The notes beneath the pieces are model-generated. The model worked only from the letters and a program-made list of their open reading frames with translations, made no database searches and was not told the DNA's origin. Both the position numbers and the translations under genes were made by a program. DNA of 22,138 nucleotides from a virus, in the IMG/VR virus record IMGVR_UViG_3300042106_000015, positions 1-22,138 of that record; one strand, written 5' to 3'. Below, piece by piece: positions 16,604-22,138 of this stretch (the first letter of the stretch is position 1; each line of letters starts with the position of its first letter).

Positions 16604-16633
16604 AGAATTTAGAATTGTATAACGCTTTTGACA

Positions 16634-18148
16634 TCAAAAACGGATTACGAGCTTCACATCCTCGATCTGGTCAGCCGCACGACTAACAGGTGACCGATGT
16701 TCAACGTACATAATATCGCCTGAGAAATCTAACAGAGGTCCGTTGTTCGCAACAGAAACCGTTGCTGTCGCACCAGAGTCTGTACCGGTAAGGGTCTCTG
16801 CTACTGTAAATAGCCCATCAGTTTGTGTCGCATTGACCAGTGTCGTATTCGCTTGAACCACATAGCCTGTGGTGGTCGATGTTCCACCTGTTACGATTTC
16901 ATCATTTGTGAATGTACCGGAGATACCAGTAATAGTCAAAGCAGTTGATTGGTCGTATGATGAGGCTGTTGCAGAAGAACCGTTAGCCAGTAGTGGGTCG
17001 CGCAACAAACCAATAACTCGGAAGTCATTACCTGTTGTGAATGTACCTGATTCACCCTTATCGAATTTGGTGTTCAAGAGAACATTGTAACCCATCAATT
17101 CTTGAGCGGCATCAGCACCGTGACCGCTTGGTGGTCCAACATATGCAGAACCAGTCACACCAGATACACCGTTGCCTGTTACAGCCACAGTTGCTGTTGT
17201 GTAACTAGAACCAACCGCAGTAACCGTCATTGAATAGACAGTATTCGAGGTCACGTTCATTGAAGCAATAGCCGTCGCTAATGTACCATCGCCAGATATA
17301 GCGACAGTAGGTGCGATAGAATAAGTTGAGGTGCCATCCAATAGAGTGGTGAAAGCAGTACCCACGACCACAGTTTTTGATGAACCTGTATAGCCTGAAA
17401 TTGTTCGTTGCTGACCAACACCTGTTCCGCCCGTCACATATAGGGTATTGGTGTTGTATAGATTATCGACCGGGCTTGCTCCGGCATCAATGACCATCTG
17501 TGTTGTGTTAGCAACAGAGACCAATGTACCAGTATTGTAATTATCGAATTGTGTTCCACCGTTTGTAACTTCAACAACCTCAATAGAACCGTTCACAGCA
17601 GCCGCTTGCACATCCCATTGGGTCGTACCGTCGTCGCTTGAAAGAGTCTTTACAGGTATATAATCCTCTGTCAAAAACTTCACAGCATCAGCAGCCGTCA
17701 GGGTATACATGAATTTCCAGATATAACCATCAGCCGTTGTTATCGCTGTTGTGCTTGTGCCAGTTGGCTTTGTGGTTGACGTTGCACCGTTGTCATTGAA
17801 CAGGCATTTATAGACATTGAAATCTTCAGTAAGAACAAAGAAATCAGCCGTATTCAAGTCAGCCGTATGCGAGTATTCGGTATATACGGTACCTGTTGTC
17901 CAATCAACACGACGGGCTACAAGAGAGAGGTCAGTAGATTGAACTCGCTTGGCGCTCATCATATCGCGCCAGTGTTCAAACTCGGTGTTTGCTGTTGCGT
18001 CGATAGGAGTTGGTGGGTTGTTGTCGTCAGTCCATGACCGTGTGCGCCCTATAAACATATAGAGATATGAAGGCGCCGCTTCGCCAAGGGCTTCCTTGAA
18101 CTGGTCGGCGTTATAGACTCTAAATTTAGAGGTGACTAATGATGGCAT
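16634..18148 (-). CDS. 8: Baseplate wedge protein, T4 gp8-like, with inserted domain
   Basis: Baseplate wedge subunit homologous to T4 gp8. Shared motifs, in order: LVTSKFR at 4-10 (T4 IVTSKFR); FIGRTRSW then PPTP at about 32-48 (T4 FGRSEPW, PPYP); MMSAKRV...LVARRVDW at about 63-83 (T4 MMGTVKV...VIPRRDW); ADGYIWKFMY near 140 (T4 GDGYVWEYLF); EDYIPV near 160 (T4 NEYIVV); and the C-terminal SGDIMYVEHRSPV...ADQ at about 476-495 (T4 SGEMIYMENRPPI...MDQ). At 504 residues it is about 170 longer than T4 gp8. The extra length lies mostly between EDYIPV and the C-terminal motif and includes beta modules such as FTNDEIVTGGTS and FTVAETLTGTDSGATATV. The position near gp6 fits. A homing endonuclease gene follows immediately downstream. 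Confidence 0.88.
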   Translation of the reverse strand: MPSLVTSKFRVYNADQFKEALGEAAPSYLYMFIGRTRSWTDDNNPPTPIDATANTEFEHWRDMMSAKRVQSTDLSLVARRVDWTTGTVYTEYSHTADLNTADFFVLTEDFNVYKCLFNDNGATSTTKPTGTSTTAITTADGYIWKFMYTLTAADAVKFLTEDYIPVKTLSSDDGTTQWDVQAAAVNGSIEVVEVTNGGTQFDNYNTGTLVSVANTTQMVIDAGASPVDNLYNTNTLYVTGGTGVGQQRTISGYTGSSKTVVVGTAFTTLLDGTSTYSIAPTVAISGDGTLATAIASMNVTSNTVYSMTVTAVGSSYTTATVAVTGNGVSGVTGSAYVGPPSGHGADAAQELMGYNVLLNTKFDKGESGTFTTGNDFRVIGLLRDPLLANGSSATASSYDQSTALTITGISGTFTNDEIVTGGTSTTTGYVVQANTTLVNATQTDGLFTVAETLTGTDSGATATVSVANNGPLLDFSGDIMYVEHRSPVSRAADQIEDVKLVIRF

Positions 18149-18159
18149 GGTTTGTTACC

Positions 18160-18345
18160 TTATTCGTTTAGCAATTCAGGACTGTCTGTGCCTGTTTCTT
18201 CTGTCTGTGTTTCGGTTGACCCGCGCTTAGCCAATTCATTGTTGATAGCGTTGGAAACGTCAACGTATGCTGGTACTTCTGCACCCTTGAGGTCAACACG
18301 ACCTAGAAAGACTGCGGTGTTTTTTAGTTGTTCGTCTGTAAACAT
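18160..18345 (-). CDS. Small conserved-type phage protein of unknown function
   Basis: A 61-residue acidic protein (MFTDEQLKNTAVFLGRVDLK, then GAEVPAYVDVSNAINNEL). I recall similar small EQL...FL.RVDLKG.E.P proteins in structural regions of T4-like marine phages, without an assigned function. An in-frame ATG at 18363 would add MKRNQL, but the strong ribosome-binding sequence AAAAGGAAT sits inside that extension and is spaced correctly for the ATG at 18345, so I prefer the later start. The C-terminal third (STETQTEETGTDSPE) is polar and probably disordered. The gp8-like gene begins 11 bases after the stop, with AAGG in the gap. Confidence 0.7.
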   Translation of the reverse strand: MFTDEQLKNTAVFLGRVDLKGAEVPAYVDVSNAINNELAKRGSTETQTEETGTDSPELLNE

Positions 18346-18378
18346 CAATTGATTCCTTTTCATAATGTTTGGTCGTTG

Positions 18379-18386
18379 TATTTATA
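18379..18386 (-). promoter_or_regulatory. T4-type late promoter box
   Basis: Perfect TATAAATA on the minus strand, followed by C as in the extended T4 consensus. It lies in the short gap after the stop of the 117-residue gene and 33 bases before the preferred ATG (18345) of the next small gene. It could drive the small gene and the gp8-like gene behind it. Confidence 0.75.
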
Positions 18387-18390
18387 AGCG

Positions 18391-18744
18391 TTATACGGCT
18401 ACAATCGTTCTATCACTTACCCGACGCCAATTGGTGCCATCAGAGAAAGCCATTGTTGCACCACCGGCATCGTCGGTGACATATATCAACCCCGCAGCAA
18501 CAGCCGCAGATGGTACTGTACCCACTGTATATGAGGTGACAAAAACAATATCACCTGTGATATTACCAGTCGTCACGATATTCTGAGTACCCGAAGCGCG
18601 GAGTAACGGCACACCACCGAGGGTCACGCCGTCATGAACAACAGCCGTGATCTTCGTTGTATCAACGGTAATTTCACCAGATGCACCTGTAAAGGTAGAA
18701 TGCTGTCCAGTAGTACCGCGTCTGAATTTTGTCTCTGTTGCCAT
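18391..18744 (-). CDS. Small virion protein with Mtd-N-like fibre-head motif
   Basis: A 117-residue protein, probably a small structural or fibre-associated component. Residues 6-42 (KFRRGTTGQHSTFTGASGEI, then TVDTTK and VVHDG) match the N-terminal motif found on many phage fibres and receptor-binding proteins, resembling the N-terminal domain of major tropism determinant. Residues about 86-112 have GLIYVTDDAGGATMAFSDGT then NWRRVSD, also common in phage structural proteins. No C-terminal receptor-binding domain is present, so it is a stand-alone version of a domain normally fused to a larger fibre. Start choice is supported by GGAG ten bases upstream and by the late promoter box. It lies between baseplate genes, which argues for a tail or baseplate location. 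Exact role unknown. Confidence 0.7.
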   Translation of the reverse strand: MATETKFRRGTTGQHSTFTGASGEITVDTTKITAVVHDGVTLGGVPLLRASGTQNIVTTGNITGDIVFVTSYTVGTVPSAAVAAGLIYVTDDAGGATMAFSDGTNWRRVSDRTIVAV

Positions 18745-18772
18745 TGAATATTATCTCCGAATATCTTTCTTC

Positions 18773-18780
18773 TATTTATA
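18773..18780 (-). promoter_or_regulatory. T4-type late promoter box
   Basis: Minus strand reads TATAAATA, the full T4 late consensus, 28 bases before the ATG of the 117-residue gene. A Shine-Dalgarno GGAG lies between box and start. It falls in the decayed stretch between two genes. T4 late boxes are recognised by the phage sigma factor gp55 with gp33 and the clamp gp45; whether this phage encodes them cannot be seen here. Confidence 0.75.
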
Positions 18781-18784
18781 AGTC

Positions 18785-18902
18785 TTAGACTGTACCGTAA
18801 TATGAATTCGATGTTACAACCGAAACGATAAGGCCATAATCGCTGTTCGCTGTGATTGACTGAGTAATCAAGTTTCAATCAATCTGGGTATCACCAGGTA
18901 AG
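18785..18902 (-). pseudogene. Decayed 3' end of the 482-residue structural gene
   Basis: This stretch between two genes still reads as coding in the frame that would follow if one copy of the adjoining 10-bp duplication were removed. That frame gives DYRDLPGDTQID, then a TGA, then NLITQSITANSDYG, then LIVSVVTSNSYYGTV and a TAA. The Asp-aromatic-Gly pattern recurs at 13-residue steps, the same period as the DWG repeats in the intact part. If the TGA is read as a mutated TGG, it falls in the Trp position of the repeat. I infer a lost C-terminal repeat tail of about 45 residues. An alternative is an assembly error for the duplication, but the TGA needs a second change. Confidence 0.6.
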
Positions 18903-18920
18903 TCACGATAAGTCACGATA
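18901..18920. repeat. Perfect 10-bp tandem duplication at the gene end
   Basis: AGTCACGATA occurs twice in a row on the + strand. Ten bases is not a multiple of three, so it shifts the frame of the 482-residue gene and brings in a TGA right after RDLS. Deleting one unit restores an open frame for seven more residues before the next stop. Confidence 0.9.
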
Positions 18921-20351
18921 ATCATTGTAGACCATAGGTGCTTGTGTCAGTGAACCCCAATCAAGTGACAGGGTAGACACAACAGCAACAGAACCCCAAT
19001 CCAATGCGCTTTCATTGGTCAATATAGCAGAGCGTTTGTGAACTGTACCAGCCGCAAGAATACCCGAATAGACGTTGTTTACATCAATGAAGGTATCGCC
19101 ACCGATAGCATCAACAAGGAAGCCTTGGTCTGGATTTGTTTCTGTTGGGTCAACAACAATAATGAAGTCACCGATTTCAAGTTCTGTTGTGAACAGAGTA
19201 CCTGTACCGATGAACGACGAACCGTTACCGATCTCACTAATAGGAATACTGGCGTACAATGAGATAAGGTCAGATTCATAGAATTCAATGGTCGAGTTAC
19301 CAGATGGTGTCACGGTTCCTGTAAGCGTTGACGAGCTGGTTGTCTCTGTTACGCCATATTGAGGTACATCATAAGGAGTTGACCACGTATCGGCTTCAAC
19401 CGTGATTGTAATTTCACTGTTAGCAAATAGGTTGTTCGCAATCAAGTCTGAGATCGCAACCATTTCTGGCTCAAGGTTATTGGTTAGTTCCAGAGTCGTT
19501 GTAGACGAGAGGTCAAGGTCGTCAATAAAGGCAATCTGCCCAAACATCGCTGTACCTGAAGGGTGGACAATGCGCTGCAATATGTCTCGGTAGCGTTCGA
19601 CATACTGTGTCGTTTTCAGAACATATGAATATTCCTGGTAATAGTAGTTATCCTGTAGGTACTTGTTAGATGATAGAAAGCCATCAGTACCCACGAACAA
19701 ACCATCAGAAGAACTAACAACATCAACAACAAAGGTCAGTCCAGAGGTAGATGTAACGACTTCTTCGGCCACGAACGTACCAAGTTTTGGCGAGACATAG
19801 AACGTATAGGTGGGTGCACCTGCGCTGTACGTCTTCAATACTTGTTCAACAACACCAGAAGCACCTGAGCTACCACCTGTTATCTGAAAACCCTCAGCCG
19901 CGAACAATTCATCAGAGCCATTGTAACCAAGTGCGGTCAGTGTGGTCTTGATGGTCCATTTACCATCTGAAGCGCGGAGTATGTCAGTACCAGGGTAATA
20001 GAATTCTACGCTGTCATCATAGAGAATGCGGAACATAAGTTCAAAAGATTTTTCAGAACCCCTCGCACGATAGAAAGATGAAACATTCTTCAGTAGGTTA
20101 GGTGTGTTGGCTAAGTGCGACCGAGGTATGTTGGGTAGAAAGTCAGCCTCAAAGTATTCAAGATATGCATCAAGTGTATTGTCAACGTCGTGGTATGACA
20201 ACAGGTTCTGGTTAGCGTCAATAGCATTACCCGTTTGCTCCATCCATTCATAATAGGCTTCCATAAAAGCCACGAACATAGGACCATCAGTGCGAATGAA
20301 TTCGGGAAATTGCTGTTCAACCAGCGTTGATATCTTGTTTACAGTCGTCAT
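18903..20351 (-). CDS. Putative baseplate/tail structural protein (gp7-position), C-terminus apparently shortened
   Basis: A 482-residue virion protein lying between gp6-like and gp8-like genes, where T4 has gp7, so a baseplate wedge role is inferred from position. Its N-terminus (about 13-43: FPEFIRTDGPMFVAFMEAYY then EWMEQ) is a block I associate with baseplate-region proteins of T4-like cyanophages and marine myoviruses. Residues about 136-215 contain a beta module with SSGASG and a following FVAEEVVTSTSG. A second module near 375-430 has GTGTLFTTELEIGD. The C-terminus holds D-W-G repeats spaced 13 residues apart (ALDWGS, then LDWGS). The gene ends abruptly in DYRDLS because of a 10-bp tandem duplication; see the adjoining remnant. 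It is far shorter than T4 gp7 (about 1030), so orthology with gp7 is uncertain. Confidence 0.72.
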   Translation of the reverse strand: MTTVNKISTLVEQQFPEFIRTDGPMFVAFMEAYYEWMEQTGNAIDANQNLLSYHDVDNTLDAYLEYFEADFLPNIPRSHLANTPNLLKNVSSFYRARGSEKSFELMFRILYDDSVEFYYPGTDILRASDGKWTIKTTLTALGYNGSDELFAAEGFQITGGSSGASGVVEQVLKTYSAGAPTYTFYVSPKLGTFVAEEVVTSTSGLTFVVDVVSSSDGLFVGTDGFLSSNKYLQDNYYYQEYSYVLKTTQYVERYRDILQRIVHPSGTAMFGQIAFIDDLDLSSTTTLELTNNLEPEMVAISDLIANNLFANSEITITVEADTWSTPYDVPQYGVTETTSSSTLTGTVTPSGNSTIEFYESDLISLYASIPISEIGNGSSFIGTGTLFTTELEIGDFIIVVDPTETNPDQGFLVDAIGGDTFIDVNNVYSGILAAGTVHKRSAILTNESALDWGSVAVVSTLSLDWGSLTQAPMVYNDYRDLS

Positions 20352-20353
20352 GG

Positions 20354-22138
20354 TTACACGGTACGATCTTCAACAGAGGTTATGGTTGTGTCTTTGATAT
20401 TGATAATTTGAGCAAGTGTCGGTGTTATGTCGTTGTCAGTAGGTGTGATAGAAATTTCCAGTATGCCTGAATTACCTACAGCCGTAGGGTTGAAAGCATC
20501 AAGAGATACAGCACCCGTATCATAATTGACAGTACCTGCAGCAGCCTCAAGAATGACCTTATCACCACCATCCCAGCGGTATATCTGAATAATACCAGAA
20601 CCATCATCTTGTAGAAAAGAGGTGAAGCCAAGGTAAGTGAATGACGTAGACTGAATAACACCAGTATGAGCCGTATGAGGATCATGAGTTTCCGTATGTA
20701 GAATAGCGTTCTTAAACTGAATGGTGTATGAGGTAGCCACACTCACGGTTGGTGTTATCTCCATCATCATTTTCACACTAGACAGGTTACCACGAATAGA
20801 GTTATCCGTTGCATCAATGACGGTAGAGAAAGCAGAGAACCTGAACTTGTTACCGAAGTCATCCAAGGTATCTGTCTGATATGTCGCAATCGAAGCAGCC
20901 ACTTCACTCTCAATGGTACCTGCGTTCTTTGTTGTCAAGTCTGGGTTCCACCTTATCTCGACAGTCGGGATAACATAGAGGAATTCAGCATCAACCACGA
21001 TAGGGTCAATACTCATTACATTGCGAGTCTTCAGTGAGGCTACCAAGATTTCTTTACGGGTGTCTGAAATGATGGTACCTACCGAGGGATTTACTGCGAG
21101 ATACACACGGCCGTAAATAGGTGGGTCATTATCTTCACCACCCCATACGTTGACCGAGGTGAAATCTGCGTTCTCTGCCATGATAACACGCTCGTAATCA
21201 CCTTGAGTGACCACACGGTTCTGTCTCTCGTAGTACAGGGGTGCATTAAACTTAACAGCAGCCACAGTTTCTAACTCTCGACCACCGGCAGCCGATGTTG
21301 TTGTCGCAATCGTCACATCACTATAACCAGCAATGGCAGAGAGGTTAGTGAATGAGGAGGCTCCATTACCCTGTGTGGTGTTACAAACGTGGTAGTCAAT
21401 GATGACCTGATTACCATCTGATAGAGATACGCCGAGGATATCGTCACCGAAGTAGATGCGGAATTGCTCGTCGTCTGTCTCCTCAAGGAAATAGACTGTT
21501 GACTCACCTGTAAGTTGGGTTATGTCGTCTGCAAGGGTGTATGTTGTGATTGTAGAAGAACCTGCAGATGGCTTGACTGTTATGCCAATACGAGTCGTAT
21601 CGACATTTTTATTCGGTATGACATATTCAACAGGGCTACCTGTGTCAACGGTATATGTGTGGGTTAGTGGATAACCTTCAGCTATCGTCACTCCCGTTGC
21701 GACATAGGTGTTTGCACCACTCTTAGTTATCAACGTACCTGATGAGGTCGTGAAGGTCAGTGTTATGTCATCGACCACAGTGGTCATTTGTGTATTGACA
21801 GGAATGGAGATACTGTCAGGTGAATCAGTAGGTACGATGGTGATGGTTACTTCTGCAATAGCACCGGCGGCTGACGATGGTGTGTACCCTAATTCTTGCG
21901 CTCTTTCAATCACGTTGTTACGAAGTTGGGCCGACTTCAGGAACGACTCGTTGGCGACCATATTTGTATAATAAGCGTTGTAATGTGTATTGTAAGCCAG
22001 TATGTCCAGTAAGGTACTGATATTAGAACCATCAAAATCATAGTCAGCAAAATTCGATTGTGCCGCCATAAAGGTCTTCAATGACGCACGAATATTACCA
22101 AAATCCAGTTCGGTGACTTGTAGGGCTGAATTAGCTGT
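20354..22138 (-). CDS. 6: Baseplate wedge protein, T4 gp6-like (5' end just outside the window)
   Basis: Probable baseplate wedge subunit; in T4 gp6 joins neighbouring wedges into the ring around the tail hub. The frame is open to the window edge, and the visible 594 residues begin TANSALQVTELDFGNIRASL, so the initiator is probably only one or a few codons outside. The first in-window start-like codon, a TTG at 22081, cuts into this conserved N-terminus and should not be used. Residues about 20-90 carry the family N-terminal block (DYDFDGSNIS, LAYNTHYNAYYTNMVANE, LGYTPSS). A baseplate-J-like core follows near 300-345 with RQNRVVTQGDYE and NVWGGEDNDPPIYGRVYLA. Length is close to T4 gp6 (about 660). 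The 482-residue gene starts two bases after the stop, so translation is probably coupled. Family recognition is from remembered motifs, not from a search. Confidence 0.88.
   Translation of the reverse strand, partial: TANSALQVTELDFGNIRASLKTFMAAQSNFADYDFDGSNISTLLDILAYNTHYNAYYTNMVANESFLKSAQLRNNVIERAQELGYTPSSAAGAIAEVTITIVPTDSPDSISIPVNTQMTTVVDDITLTFTTSSGTLITKSGANTYVATGVTIAEGYPLTHTYTVDTGSPVEYVIPNKNVDTTRIGITVKPSAGSSTITTYTLADDITQLTGESTVYFLEETDDEQFRIYFGDDILGVSLSDGNQVIIDYHVCNTTQGNGASSFTNLSAIAGYSDVTIATTTSAAGGRELETVAAVKFNAPLYYERQNRVVTQGDYERVIMAENADFTSVNVWGGEDNDPPIYGRVYLAVNPSVGTIISDTRKEILVASLKTRNVMSIDPIVVDAEFLYVIPTVEIRWNPDLTTKNAGTIESEVAASIATYQTDTLDDFGNKFRFSAFSTVIDATDNSIRGNLSSVKMMMEITPTVSVATSYTIQFKNAILHTETHDPHTAHTGVIQSTSFTYLGFTSFLQDDGSGIIQIYRWDGGDKVILEAAAGTVNYDTGAVSLDAFNPTAVGNSGILEISITPTDNDITPTLAQIINIKDTTITSVEDRTV

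Noticed and set aside
16604-16633. Possible terminator or tRNA between gp8 and the endonuclease
   Set aside because: Only about 30 A+T-rich bases without a convincing hairpin; no tRNA-like cloverleaf was noticed anywhere in the window.
18391-18744. Diversity-generating retroelement target, because of the Mtd-like N-terminal motif
   Set aside because: The protein lacks a C-type lectin domain, and no reverse transcriptase or template/variable repeat pair was found in the window.
18863-18865. TGA read as Trp (recoded genetic code) in the remnant frame
   Set aside because: TGA clearly ends other genes in this window, for example the chaperone at 1139-1141, so general recoding is not supported.
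18624-18878. 84-codon minus-strand frame covering the decayed stretch and the 117-residue gene
   Set aside because: It overlaps a well-supported gene in another frame, and its Arg/Leu-rich sequence does not continue the 13-residue repeat seen in the remnant frame.

Overview
The window is a late structural region of a tailed phage with a contractile (T4-like) tail. Every gene I can support lies on the minus strand, so the operon reads from the right end (22138) to the left end (1). Evidence for the T4 superfamily: a gp6-type baseplate wedge gene, a gp8-type wedge gene that keeps T4 gp8 motifs at both ends, a giant DUF4815-type virion protein of the kind seen in T4-like cyanophages and other marine myoviruses, and repeated copies of the T4 late promoter octamer TATAAATA just upstream of minus-strand starts. 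The host cannot be read from the sequence. No integrase, tRNA, rRNA or host gene is present.

Layout in transcription order. Baseplate block: gp6-like wedge protein (22138-20354, start just off the edge), a 482-residue baseplate/tail protein whose 3' end looks damaged (20351-18903, remnant to 18785), a 117-residue Mtd-N-like fibre-head protein, a 61-residue small protein, and a gp8-like wedge protein with an inserted domain (18148-16634). A free-standing GIY-YIG homing endonuclease (16572-15829) sits between gp8 and the 2067-residue giant protein (15795-9592). Fibre block: a small coiled-coil protein (9588-9376), a fibre gene split by a +1 frameshift (9376-7960), then two related fibre modules. 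Module A is a 374-residue fibre, a 100-residue assembly chaperone and an 811-residue propeller/LamG adhesin with stalk repeats. Module B is a 496-residue fibre, a 93-residue chaperone and a paralogous adhesin running off the left edge. Between them lie a 152-residue chaperone-like protein and two small proteins with one membrane segment and a coiled coil each, which could belong to lysis.

The genes fit together as the baseplate and host-recognition part of the virion: wedge proteins gp6 and gp8 with partners, a giant baseplate-peripheral protein that may carry fibres, and several adhesins with dedicated chaperones. Spacing is tight (1-3 bases, TAATG or ATGA overlaps), so most genes are translationally coupled. 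Late promoters are found where gaps open up.

The most notable observations are two apparent reading-frame lesions in virion genes (a +1 frameshift in a fibre, and a 10-bp tandem duplication plus nonsense codon at the end of the 482-residue gene), the duplicated fibre-chaperone-adhesin module, and a homing endonuclease flanked by two near-identical late-promoter boxes.
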